From: Hordeum vulgare subsp. vulgare
Taxonomy: Eukaryota > Streptophyta > Magnoliopsida > Poales > Poaceae
DNA length: 64,000 nucleotides
Reading direction: 5' to 3'
Assembly (NCBI RefSeq): GCF_904849725.1
Contig: NC_058524.1
Location: 549,137,763 to 549,201,762, forward strand
Made by a program: the position numbers and the translations under genes. This document shows, in pieces, positions 12,050 to 23,289 of the stretch; position 1 is the stretch's first letter; each line of letters opens with the position of its first letter. Under the pieces are notes generated by a model, which searched no databases, was not told the origin of the DNA, and saw only the letters and a program-made list of their open reading frames with translations.

Positions 12050-12742
12050 GGGTTGTGTTTGGTAGTGTGTATTTGAGGTTGGACCATTCTCTGTTTTCTT
12101 GCCAATTCATCCATCAAAAAACAAAAACAAATAAAGTTATCACATACAATTCATCCAATGTGACAGGCAAACAACAACATTTGCTTTCCAAATGGAGGAA
12201 TACTCCTGAGATCTAGGCAGGAAGCATGTGGACCCCGTCTACCGATGCAGCAGCGATAGAGTAGACCCGGGGCAAGGGCGGGGGTGGGGTAGATCGGTGG
12301 CGGCGCTGGGGTAGATCCGGGGCGGGGTAGATCGGCGGCGGAGTAGACCCGGGGAGGGGGCGGCGGGGTAGATCGGCGGTGGCGGCGGGGTAGACCCAGG
12401 GCTGGGGCAGGGGCAGCGGCGGGGGGCAGGGGGTAAATCCGGGGCGGGGTGAGGCGACGGCGGCGGCGGTGCTGCATCAGGTGGTTCAAGAGAAAAATGA
12501 GCCGCGAGGGAGAGATGGGTTCGGGAGGGTGGTCGTTCGAGGGAGAGGTGGGTCGAGGCCAGCTTAGCTGACCCAACTCGTCCCGATGGAGGAGCTCGGT
12601 TGAGCATAGCCGAGGGGTGTTTTTTTTGCATCCGTTGAGCATAGTCCACTTGAGCTCATGCACTCTACCAAACATCGAAAAGTGGGTTCAATAGGAAACT
12701 TTTGGCCTCGTGCACCCTCCGTGCAGGCTACCAAACACACCC
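12050..12742. mobile_element. Possible TIR element with a GC-rich minisatellite
   Basis: GGGTTGTGTTTGGTAG at 12050 and CTACCAAACACACCC at 12742 form imperfect inverted termini. No convincing target duplication flanks them. The interior holds the GC-rich repeats listed separately. Minus-strand frames of up to 174 codons are proline-rich products of the repeats. Confidence 0.4.
12255..12455. repeat. GGGGTAGATC minisatellite
   Basis: An imperfect array of units containing GGGGTAGATCGGCGG or GGGGTAGACCCGG repeats about seven times with variable spacing, giving strong strand GC skew. Confidence 0.7.
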
Positions 12743-14350
12743 TAAATAACATTGGCGGGTGCGCCAAGTTTCGCGCCATTGACAAGCTCCCCGCCACTGC
12801 TACGCGTTTGAAGACATTGACGGACAACTTTTATCATCCCGCCACTCTTATAGTGCTATCACTAGCGGGCGCCCACCATTAATGCCATGTTAGCAGTAGC
12901 ACAAGGTCAGTGGCCGTTTGTCCTAAAGCCTCAACCACCGTTGTTGGGCTTTAGGCGCCAGCCGCTGCTAGGCATTACTACGATAGTTCATGAAAATGAA
13001 AAAAGGTCATTGATTTAGAAAAACAAAGATCACCGCTTTGGAAAAGGTTGATAAATTTTGAAAACATGTTCACAATTTTTAAAAAGGTTCATTGATTTTC
13101 AAAAAAATCATCACTAATTTGGGGGAAAAATCACCATTTTTGAAAAAAGTACATAGATATTGAAAAACAGTTCACCAAATCTTTGCGAAAATTAAAGAAA
13201 CATGCGACACTACATTTTGATGTTTCATTTTCCTCATACACTCACATTTTTATTATATGTCTAAAACATTTCTTATACACAATGAACATTTTGTAAATAC
13301 GCTCTACATAATTTTCATACACATGATTAGCATTGCTTTTTGCAAATATATGTGCTGATGTATTTTGTTTTTGTACAAATTTTTTGTTTTTAGTATACAT
13401 CTACAATATTATTTATAACCAATTAGCACTTTTAAATTTTTTATACACTTTTAAAAAAAATACATAAAAACATTGTTACGGAACTACACAAAAAAATTGT
13501 ACATCATATACAATTTTTATTTAAAATTCCACGTACATGCTTTTGAAAGGTGTGAACCTTTTCCAAATGTTACCAACATATTATTTGAAAGCTATCAAAT
13601 TTTTTGTAAGTTTGGCTAACAAAAATTTATACATCATTTAATTTTTTTGAAATTCTTGATTTTATTTTATTGAAGTAAATTTAGTTTTACAATATACATA
13701 TTTCAAATATTTTCGAAAAGATAAACAAAAATAAAACAAAAAAAATGAAAGAACTACAACCCGTTAAAAAATCACTACATGAAACTTGGGCCGGACATTA
13801 CTTCTGGCTGGGAATACTATGGCATATTTAAAAATGTTCGATGTGTATTAAAAAAATGGTAAATAATAAAAATCCACGTGTATGAGAAAAAGGAAATTTC
13901 AAAATATATATTAAAATAAATGTTAATTATGTATATGAAAAGTGTTAAACCTACATAAAAAATGTTTGAGATGTATACCTAAAATGTACACTATGTAAAA
14001 AACAATAGACACCAAAAACAGTATGATATTTTATCAGGCATTTGTACAATATCAAACGTGTATTAAAAAACTATTTTTAAAAATATACATTTTGTGAAAA
14101 ATTGTAGACATTTGTAATTTTTTCGAAAACAAATGCAAGATTAACCATTACAAAAGAATGAAAATAGTTAAAACAAGGAAAACAATAAAAGGATTTAAAA
14201 TAATTAAAAAGAGAGAAAGGAACAAAGGAAACCAAAGAAAAATGATGAAAACAGAAAGAAAAGGAATACCAGTAATAAACAAGAATGAAAATAATAAAGC
14301 ATTGAAAAAACAGAAAGAAAAGAAATACCAGTAATAAACAATCGATTTCT
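12743..14350. other. AT-rich filler with degenerate short repeats
   Basis: From about 12990 the sequence is very AT-rich, with recurring variants of TTTGAAAAAGGTTCA and runs of A and T, similar to internal regions of grass DNA transposons. No frame, termini or RNA gene was recognised. Confidence 0.35.
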
Positions 14351-15826
14351 AAACTTTCACAAGAATTGAGAGACCAAAAATATACTTATATGCATTTAAA
14401 AAATAACATATGCATGTTGATTGGCTGTATGCATTGCATCGGTGCCCAGATTCAGATATATTGTTTGGTTGCTTGGGTTTGTGTCTCGGGGGCGAGCAAC
14501 TTCAACGCACAACTGTTTAGTTGTGTGCAAGTAATTGTTTTGATCAATTTTTTTTTTAAATGTGATGACCTTACCATCCCTTTTACAACACTTCATAGGA
14601 GGTAGGATACAAAAACAACAGAACAGGTCACACACGAATAGAACAAAGCATCACATAACAACAACAAATAACATAAAAACAAGAGGCATGGTGCATTGCC
14701 CGATACACTCAACATGGTGCAAAAGGGGGACGATGCTCGGAGAACCATCATGAGGTCCATGTCAGAAATGGCGAGGCCAACGACTCACATCTCAGATGGG
14801 GATGTTACCGACAATGGTGGGGTTGGGGGCGGCACGCCCGTGACTCTGTAAACAAAGACACCGAAGGAGCAGTGCGGTGAGGAGAGAGAAGGAATGTGTG
14901 CGAAATGGCATGAGAGATGACCAGAGAGAGCATGAGGAGTTATGAGACATTCTGTTGTCTCCTGCACTTCCCAATGCGTGCAAGCATTGGCGATATGTGG
15001 CTCGAGCGGGGATGGCGATATGTGGCCCTGCTATGCAAACATCGGATATAAGCCAGCTAACCAAACATGTCACTTTGTTCCTGCACAGACCTGATTAGAC
15101 TATGTGCGTGCTACCAAAGGTGGCAATGGTTGTTCAAGGTTCTTAAAGAAAAGTTAGATTCCCGAAACAACTATTTGAGGAGTACTTCGGAAGCATCCCT
15201 AAACATCATTTAGGGTGGGCTGAGAGTGTGCCGCTCTGAGCCGCCGTTACGTATCGTGCTTTGGGTGCTTCCCCCGGATTTTGTTGTTTTTTAATTTTTT
15301 CGCATGCATTTTTGTCTTTTTAGATTATTTTATTGGTCTTTTTAGCTTTTTTGTTTTTCATCGGTTTTTCTTAGCTTTTGGGGAAAAGCAAAAAATGCTT
15401 TTTTTTTTCTTCCGTGTGAGGCATGACCCTACCTCTCGAAAACGAAAAAAGTGCTCCCGGTTCATTTTTTGTTTGTTTTTTTCATGATTTTTTTGTCATA
15501 ATCTATTAATATGAGATTTAGTTTTAAAGATATCGATGCGAATAATCCAACAATAAAAACGGTTCAAAATTCAAATGAAGGTTTAATAAACAAAATGTTT
15601 TAAACAAACAAATCTATAATAAAGAAGAAGACAAAAACAGGTTACAACAAATGACGCACAATGCGACCTTTACAAAGAAGGAGCTGACCAGGCAGCGGCG
15701 CCGCATCCTCGTGTTCCCGTGCAGGCGTGCAGCGGCTATTTTAGGTTGCACATGCATGGCAAAAAAAGGTAGACACTGCATGCACGCGCACTGTGCACTG
15801 AGTAATACTCCCCTTAGTACTAGCTA
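14351..15826. other. Unassigned non-coding sequence
   Basis: Contains only short unsupported frames, T-rich runs (15280-15500) and an A-rich stretch (15540-15640). No transposon termini were identified. Confidence 0.25.
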
Positions 15827-16492
15827 TGTCGGAGGAATGATCCCCAGGTACCCCAAAGACGCAGAGTCGAGCGGGGTGCTTGCCCGCCCAGGCCGGCTGC
15901 TCCCATTCCGCCCACGGCGACTCCTCCGACCAGCCGGCTACGCCAGCCAGATGGCTGCCCGGAGTCAACTACGACGTCCCCCGGGGCATCGTACTGCTTC
16001 ATCTACAAGGTAACTTGTCCCCTGGGCGCTGGTTTATAAAGTGCCCCAGGGGACACGCATAGCTTAGCTCCAAAGCTACATATAGCTTGACATGTGGTAG
16101 CTTACATGCCAAGCAGCTTGGTATGTAAGCTACCCACCGTAGCTTACATACCAAGCTATGCATCCATACAAAAGGCCTTAGGCTGCCCTCTCATCCTCTC
16201 AGGCTCTCAGCCCCCCACATACACACACTCAGACATGAGGCCAAGGAGGAGGCGCTCAGCTCTCTTCCTCCTCCAATACAGCTTCAGGAGCAACCTTGTA
16301 CTGCCAATATACATCATATACATACATGCAGGAGTAGGGGTATTATCTCTCCGGAAAGCCCCGAACCTGGATAAACCACCGCGTGCTATTACCCTATCCC
16401 GTCCCGGATCGTCCACGACAGCCTTACCCTCACCTCATTAGCCATCCCATGGCATATGCCGTCAGGGTACCCCCTATATGAAAACAACGACA
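15827..16492 (+). mobile_element. Solo LTR of a Gypsy-type element
   Basis: The termini TGTCGGAGG and AACGACA form a 5 bp inverted repeat (TGTCG/CGACA). The flanks carry a perfect 5 bp target duplication, AGCTA, at 15822-15826 and 16493-16497. The length is 666 bp. It holds a TATA-like GGTTTATAAAGTG near 16030 and an LTR-like stretch with GCAGGAGTAGGGGTATTA near 16330. No internal region is present, so it formed by recombination between LTRs. Confidence 0.85.
16110..16144. repeat. Near-perfect hairpin in the solo LTR
   Basis: AGCTTACATGCCAAGC and GCTTGGTATGTAAGCT are inverted copies (one mismatch) separated by one base. A third partial copy, AGCTTACATACCAAGC, follows at about 16150-16165. 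It sits downstream of the LTR TATA-like box. Confidence 0.8.
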
Positions 16493-16497
16493 AGCTA

Positions 16498-16690
16498 AGT
16501 ACTGCCATGCTGTCGCAGATTCTTTCTCTCATCACCGTGGGTGCATGGAATGATATCATCAAGTTTTTTTCTAATGTTTGAAATTTAAAAAGTTTTATCT
16601 CCAAAACCGTTAATTCGATTGATGGTCTGTTTTCACCATTGACTTTGTCGCTGCGAGATCTTCGAAACTAGATCCCATGTTGATATGTTT
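16498..16690. other. Short unassigned spacer
   Basis: T-rich non-coding sequence between the solo LTR and the repeat array. Confidence 0.25.
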
Positions 16691-17290
16691 CGACATTTTT
16701 TTCGGTCCGTACTTGCCACTTTTGTTCATTCACTTGCCATATTATCAACCACTTACTTGTCTGGCAAAAAATAGCTTAATTGCCATATATTTTTTATGTT
16801 GTTCATGTACTAAGCTTGTGGGTGCTTATAAATCCAGTTGCCACAATATTTTGATGTTGTTCCTGTACTAAGCTTGTCGGTGCTTATAAATCCAGCTGCC
16901 ACAATATTTTGATGTGCTTGTCATTTTTAATTCTACCTAGTTGTCATGTTGTCTCATAAAACCTGTCTGTGGTTATATAATCCAGTTGCCACAAATGTTT
17001 TGTCGTGCTTGTCATTTTTATTCTACCTAGTTACCATATTGTCTCACAATGCTTGCCAGTTATTGTAAAAATTAGTTGCCGTGGTGTTTTGTTGTACTTA
17101 CGAGTCTTAACTCTACCTAGTTGTCATGTTGTATCATGAAAAGCTTGTCGATTGTTCTAAAACCTAGCTGTTATGGTGTTTTGTTGTATTCGTCAATTTA
17201 ATTCTATTCAGTTGTCTCATATAAGCTTGTCACTTGTTGTAAAAATTAGTTGTCACATTATTTTGTAGCCCTTGCCATTCAAATTCTAAC
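16691..17290. repeat. Diverged tandem repeats of about 90-100 bp
   Basis: About six imperfect units share TTCTACCTAGTTGTCATGTT, CTTGTCGG...TTATAAATCCAG and TTGCCACAATATTTTG. The last units run into the segment duplicated at window position 1, so the array may continue left of the window there too. Confidence 0.7.
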
Positions 17291-17463
17291 CAGCGACCGG
17301 TTATTTTGTAAAGCTAAATTATGCATGTACCTGATTGTGTACTGTAGCAGGTTGAAAATAAAAATATATTTTCAAGCAAATGAGTAGTACTAGTAAGCAC
17401 GGCAGCAAATGCCCTCTTCTTCGTGGCACCACCTACCCCAGTGCTCTTTCCTATAGCAGTTTA
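17216..17463. repeat. Right copy of the duplicated segment
   Basis: Matches bases 1-248 without gaps. It stops at GCAGTTTA, where a 5.7 kb insertion begins; the match to the left copy resumes at 23167. Confidence 0.9.
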
Positions 17464-18263
17464 GGGTGTGTTTGATTGGAGGGATATCCTCCCAGGGACA
17501 GGGATAACCACTTTTTTCTGTGGTTGCCATGCGTTTGGATCTGAGGCGAGGAGGGACAGAGTCAACCAGATGCTGGGAATATTCCCAGAAAAAAGGGATG
17601 TGGCCAACCGCCAAAAACGGGCGGGCGGTGGCAACCATCCTGGGGCAGCCGACGCGGGAGGGCGGGAGGCGGCCGGCGCGGCCGGTGCGGGAGGGCGGCC
17701 GGCGCAGGAGGCGGTCGGCGCGGGCGCCGCGGGAGCTGGCCGGTTATCCATCCTCCCAACCACCCTAGCCAAACAAAAAAAAAGATAACCCTACCCTTAC
17801 ACCCAAACAAAAAAAAGGCTATCCCCAGCCACCTGGTGATGGTTCAATCAGATGGTTCGACCTCCTGTCGCCTCACCAACCCACGATACAATCACCCCCG
17901 ACCCTGTCGCCCCCTTCTCTCCCGAGAAGCCGAGTCCCGATCGCATCTGTGTCAACCATCGCCGCATGTGCTCCCCATCCCGCTCTAAACTCCTCGTGAT
18001 CCACTCCTTTGTGCTGCCTGGATCCAGCGTAGGGGATGTCTTCCAGTTTCATCCCATCCAAGGGAGAAATATAAGAGGGAGAGAGGATGGAGCACAGCGG
18101 CGGTGCCGGCCTAAGCGCCGCTCGAGCGCCGGTCGCCGCTTCTACTTCCAAGCGAGGCACCGATCTACCATGCCCGGGTGACGCGATGACGCCAGCCCAA
18201 CCCGATCCGATGGCCCCCTCTCCGCCATCTCCGTCGGGGAACAACACGTAGTTCGCACATCAA

Positions 18264-18695
18264 GCAGGACGGTGGCGGCATGGCTCCGGGAGGCGGGGAA
18301 CGGCGTGGAAACAATGGACGACGAGGCGAGGCGGATCAGATCAGGATCGAGCGCAGTGGTGCGTAGTGGAGGGTGCCGGCGACGGTGCTCCACGGCCATG
18401 GCGGCTCGGCCTCCTGGGAATAAGAAACGAGGGAGAGAGGGGGTGAGATGGAGAGAAGAGAAGCAGAGGAGGGCGACACAGATTCCTTCTTCTGGTCCGG
18501 CGGCAGCTCCCGTCGGCTGATCCAGGTATGTGCCCCGATTCCTCTCCTCCCTGTAAAAACAGATCGAGCAGCGGCTCTCCCAATCCGATCGGTAGCAGGA
18601 CGGCGGCGGCATGGCTCTCGGAGGCGGGGAACGGCGTGGAAACAGCGGACGATGAGGCGAAGCAGATCAGGGTCGAGCGCGGCGGTGCGTGGCAA
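18264..18695 (+). repeat. GC-rich duplication inside the Helitron
   Basis: Segments starting at 18264 and 18594 share AGCAGGACGG, GGCGGCATGGCTC, GAGGCGGGGAACGGCGTGG and GATCGAGCGC-type blocks, with a period of 330 bp. Overlapping frames on both strands are shadows of this composition. Confidence 0.65.
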
Positions 18696-19921
18696 TCTCT
18701 ATCTTCCCTTCCAAGGGCGTGCAGGATTACATGCTTGCCTCGATCTCCATCCTCCCATCTAAGGGAGTGCATCCTGCAAGCGCATGATTTAACTCCTCCA
18801 ACGACACCAAATTTGACAAGGGAATTATGTCTGATATGTGTACGGCTACCCAGCAATTTCCCCATGTGAAGCATCATCAGCAATTTCCCCATGCGATGCA
18901 TCATTAGCTATTTCCCCATGTCTTCATCAGCTGAAACAGGCGATTGTTCGGTCTTTAACGAGAAGGCTCCAACATGTCAACAGACATTAGTTGACTTTGA
19001 CTTTTGCTTCCTCTGCAACTTTGCTGCTGGGTACACTGCATGGCTCATCCTCTTCTTCTTCCTCAGCTACTTTCATAAATAGTCCAAGTTTTTCCAACAT
19101 GCTGCCAGAACCGGGAAGAAAACTGGGCATGCCATCCTGGGAATGATCAGGACTGTCTCATCAACAGAACTCATAATATGTTTTGTGGTGACTGTACCAA
19201 GCATTTCTAGGTCCTTGGGCTGGACGTTGTCATGAATTTCTACAATTCTCTCCATCTGCATCAGGTTTAGACAAACTTTTAGCAATAAGACAAGCACCCA
19301 TGAGTATCGGGGTACATGTTCAGTAGACATAACAACTTTTCTGGTGACTTTATCATCTAATGTTCATATGCAATTTTTGGAACAGTGAATAGACGCCTGA
19401 TAGGTTTGTCATCTGTTCTGAGTGTTCATAATATGTAAAACGATTCAATTTTACTATGAATTTTCTTGAGTACTCTATGTTGCAATCTTAACGTCCAAAG
19501 AAAGTCGTACCATTCTCCCAAAACGGCCAAAGAACCCGCATGCTTGCTGCTATTTTTGTCTTTATTGAAGTAGGATTATATGTCATTTTGCTAAGGATTA
19601 AGAAGACAATCATAAGCATTTATAAGCACGTCCTAGCTCCAACTTTTCCACCACAAGCCAATTTCTAAACATCCATCTCACTGTCCCCATCTACTAGCCA
19701 TTATATGTCATATTCTTATTTGTGATGTCTAAAATATATCTTTTCTGTTGGTGCTAATCTACTAGGTCTATTTTGAGGTTCTGCATTCAATGCTAAGCCA
19801 CTGAAGTTTGTTTGTGAATTTTAGTTCACAGTAACAAGGCTGGTGTCCTATGGAAAAACTTTCAGGTTTCAGTCTTCTGTTTAGGTGTTATGAAAACATA
19901 TAGATTATTGTCTGATGCATA

Positions 19922-19949
19922 CCCCCCCCCCCCCCCCCCCCCCCCCCCC
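19922..19949. repeat. Poly(C) run of 28
   Basis: An uninterrupted C homopolymer. Its length may be affected by sequencing or assembly error. Confidence 0.85.
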
Positions 19950-20380
19950 ATAGAATACACATATAGGTCAATCCAAACGGTACATGCCAAGTTTTGAAAT
20001 TGTGTTTAACATGAGAATAGTTCTTTGAGTCTCGTTACTTTTATGCCTACCAGTCTTGCCTACAATACTACTTGCAGGATGGAGGAGTGTGAATGATTTC
20101 ACTAATTTGGATCTAAATAGGAATTATGGGTCATTGATTCCTGAGCTTTTTTTCCATTGTGTGTGTTTGTCATATTAAAATGGGTTTAGCTGGATACAAA
20201 GGAATAGCCCCTGAGTTTGCATCGAATTAAGCTGCCTGGTTCCCAATTTGTCTTTGTTTTGTTCGTCCATGATCATTTTTAAGCTTTGGGTCATGCAGGT
20301 CTTAGCCGCAGTTTGATGACCATCATGCACTTCCCCGGCTAATCCATGTACCACTTGCTTTATCTGTACTATTAAAGGGG

Positions 20381-20803
20381 TATCGAACATCGTGATGGGT
20401 CGACCTCCTCCCGTTCTGACGAATTGTAATCCTTAAAAGCATTTATCTGTTATTGCCACTATTAAAGAGAAAAAAACATTTATCGTAATCTTTAATCTGA
20501 CGAATTGTACTGCTTATGCAGATTCATCCTGTTACAAGGGCATAACCCACTCGGTAAACAAGAGAATCAAGAAGGAAGAACTTTTGTGCTGGTATCGAAT
20601 GTCGTGATGGTCGACCTCCTCACGTTCTGATGAATTGTAATCCTTAAAAACATTTATCTGTTCTTGCCACTATTAAAGAGCAAAAAACATTTATCGTAAT
20701 CCTTAATCTGACGAATTGTACTTCTTATGCAGATTCATCCTGTTACAAGGGTATAACCCACTGGGTAAAGAAGAGAATCAAGAAGGAAGAATTTGTGTGC
20801 TCT
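20381..20803 (+). pseudogene. Tandemly duplicated exon, zinc-ribbon-like fragment
   Basis: Two copies of about 212 bp begin at 20381 and 20593 with TATCGAA. Each contains an acceptor-like TTATGCAG and a short exon. The second copy can be read as HWVKKRIKKEEFVCSLCE before a donor-like GTAATC at about 20812. The CxxC ending and basic run resemble the C-terminal zinc ribbon of replication protein A large-subunit proteins, which plant Helitrons often carry. The first CxxC pair is not intact, so this is a decayed or captured fragment. The identity is tentative. Confidence 0.35.
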
Positions 20804-23190
20804 CTCTGTGAGGTAATCTATTTTAATGCGAGCGCTGATTTTATTGCTTCTCCAATAGAGGTGTGGTTTGAGAAGCACTATCTTATACACATTTGTCCAG
20901 TTCAACCTTTTGACCATTTGTAATGCATGGTGAGAAACAACACGTAGCGCTCTATGATTTATACTTGTATCCCATTAGTAAATCCTGTAGGGAAAAGGTA
21001 TTGTAAGTTTGGGTAGTTTCATGTGATGTCGAGAAGCAAAATTGGTTGACCACATCCCAAATATTCGTATTTCTACCCTTTTTTGTTAGTGCAAAGAACT
21101 ATATTAATGAAGTTTACCAGATATTATTTTTGCTTGAAATAGAGTTAGTCATGTTGCTGATCATAATGTATCCTTGTAATTCCCTCGGATTACTGAGAGT
21201 GTATCTACCTTCATGCTTTGGACTCTGAATCATTTCAGTGGCATTACATAGAGCATGACCCAGGGAACAGGACACTATCAGTTTCATTGTGCATGCCTAC
21301 ATTCAGTAGTAGCCACTAGGACACTAGCATGTTTCACTATGTTGATTAAAACTAACATTAGTTCAAGTATGAATGAATGTATTTTTATCGATTTTATTAT
21401 GTTGCAAACATCTTGTGGATGCGCACGAGTTGATAATACAGTTCTATAACACAAGAAAATCATACTGATGCAACTTCTGCTATTTATTCTCGATGAAGTT
21501 TTTATGTGGATAAATATGCCAACTGTGCTCTCTAGCATATCTCTTAAGGTGTCAGGATGTTTGTTGTCAACTGGTAACCTAGAGCACTAGAGAGAAACAC
21601 TTGTTGTTTTTCGTAATGAAAAGAGAGATCTCCTCTGGCTGCTTGGAAAAAACTAAATAGAAAAGATAAATTGCGACTACAGTTCAATAGAAGAGGGCAC
21701 ACAATCTACGGTAAAAGAGGACACATAACCAGAAGGATTGTGTTTGGTGGCTTTCTCTTACTATAATGGCATTTGTTTCTTTGAATAGCATGGTACTCTA
21801 TATTGTTAGGTTAAACCTGGTGGCACTCAATAATTTAAGCATACATTTGAAGAGTTTCTAAATTTTGTACAGAGGAGCGGAGATGATCTATTTGATATTC
21901 CAACATTTACCAAGTAGGCTCCATTTGTAAATGTTTACCAATTAGTAGGTCGTTTTTTTATACTATGCTTGGAGTCATAATAGAGTGATAAGGTAAAAGA
22001 TTCATTTTATACAATTACTATGTATGATTATTTTTGTACTATTTCATAGCTTTTGTATTACTTTTCAGATTTTAGGCTTTGCTAAAATGACAGGAATGGA
22101 AGCTAGGTTATGAGACAAATCACCGGTGCTTGGCAAAAGATAAGATGATTCCCAGCAAGTGATCGACAACCTTCTTTGACCGATCATTTTCTTTATTATC
22201 ATCATGCAACTGAAAGACTGAAATTGCAGTGGCATGCATACTGTCGTTTTGTTAGTAGTGCAGAAGGCAAGAAACAAATGCACCCAGAGAATGTTTGACA
22301 ATGGTTGGTGCTCCCTGTTTTTTTCTCTTGTTGATTGGTGCTCTTTTCAAATCCACTCCAAATTGTTGATTAATTTTTGGGATGTTAGTTAATGTGTAGC
22401 TCCTGCCATTGTTCTCTTTATGTTTGATGAAGAATGTGGTTGTCCTTTGGCTGACAACATTTCACTTCAGATTCAAAAGACAGATTATGTATATTTGAGT
22501 TTTGGCTAAATTTCAGACAATAGTAGTATGATGGTAATTTTAGTTTCTTTACATTGGGCTAGATTTAGAATATGTGAGATAACTTTCATATCTGATGGTG
22601 GAGAGATCACTTTAGAAGTTGTTAGGTGATTCCCTTGATCATAGTGTCGTGTATTATGTCTGTGTTATATGTTGGATTAATATGGCAAGGTTCTCAGTTC
22701 TAAAATGTGATATTTTCATGATGCGAGTATGCTGAAGACTAGCACACATTTGCCTACATGAGTGGCTGGTTTGCTGAAATTTTATCCTTAAAAAATATGA
22801 GCCGTTTATAAAACTGGTCTTGAATGCCTAAATTAACTAGAATGGACATTACGATTATGTCTATACACACATGATATAATTTGTCCTTCTATTTACAAAA
22901 CATGATGTTGTATAGTGCAATTTTGGCAAAGAAAATCTTAATTAACTGAGTAGCATATGAAATTTGTGTGAGATACCTAATTAAAAAATCATCATAATAG
23001 TGCTCTACCCAACATAAAATTATAAAATACAATTTGTTGTCAAGCAAAATCATAATGGTGCTCCACTCAACATAAAAATGAAAATATAATTTGTTATGCG
23101 TCAATTTTTGTTAAATGCATCAGGAATTATTGTTTTTCCCGTGGCAACGCACGGGCATTTAACTAGTAGTACTACAATACTTTGCATAGT

Positions 23191-23281
23191 GCTCCCTCCC
23201 AAAATGAGTGTCGCAAATTTATAACTAAATTAGTATAAATTTTATATTAAGTCAGCGACACTTATTCTGGGACGGAGGGAG
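23191..23281. mobile_element. Stowaway MITE (91 bp)
   Basis: CTCCCTCCCAAAATGAGTGTCG and CGACACTTATTCTGGGACGG plus GGAG form imperfect inverted termini. A TA follows at 23282-23283 and another precedes near 23187. It lies immediately right of the Helitron. Confidence 0.8.
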
Positions 23282-23289
23282 TAAATGTT

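Larger units (their letters stand above)
17464..23166 (+). mobile_element. 5.7 kb insertion with a Helitron 3' end
   Basis: The left copy of the host sequence reads CAGTTTA-TAGTACTAC (242-257). The right copy is split exactly at the A|T with no target duplication. The insert ends with the hairpin CCCGTGGCAACGCACGGG, then CATTTAACTAG, a canonical Helitron 3' terminus. The 5' end reads GGGTGTGTTTGATTGG instead of the expected TC, so the original 5' terminus is missing or replaced. No RepHel gene was found. The interior carries gene-like pieces: duplicated GC-rich segments, a duplicated zinc-ribbon-like exon at 20381-20803, and small frames on both strands at 18.9-19.3 kb. Confidence 0.75.

Noticed and set aside
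12151..12675. 174-codon proline-rich minus-strand frame
   Set aside because: Product of the GGGGTAGATC minisatellite.
16691..17290. Regularly spaced repeats as a CRISPR array
   Set aside because: Units are diverged, there are no uniform spacers, and the sequence is clearly plant nuclear.
18336..18904. Overlapping 119-187 codon minus-strand frames
   Set aside because: Arise from a GC-rich duplication inside the Helitron; no family, and the two units give different products.
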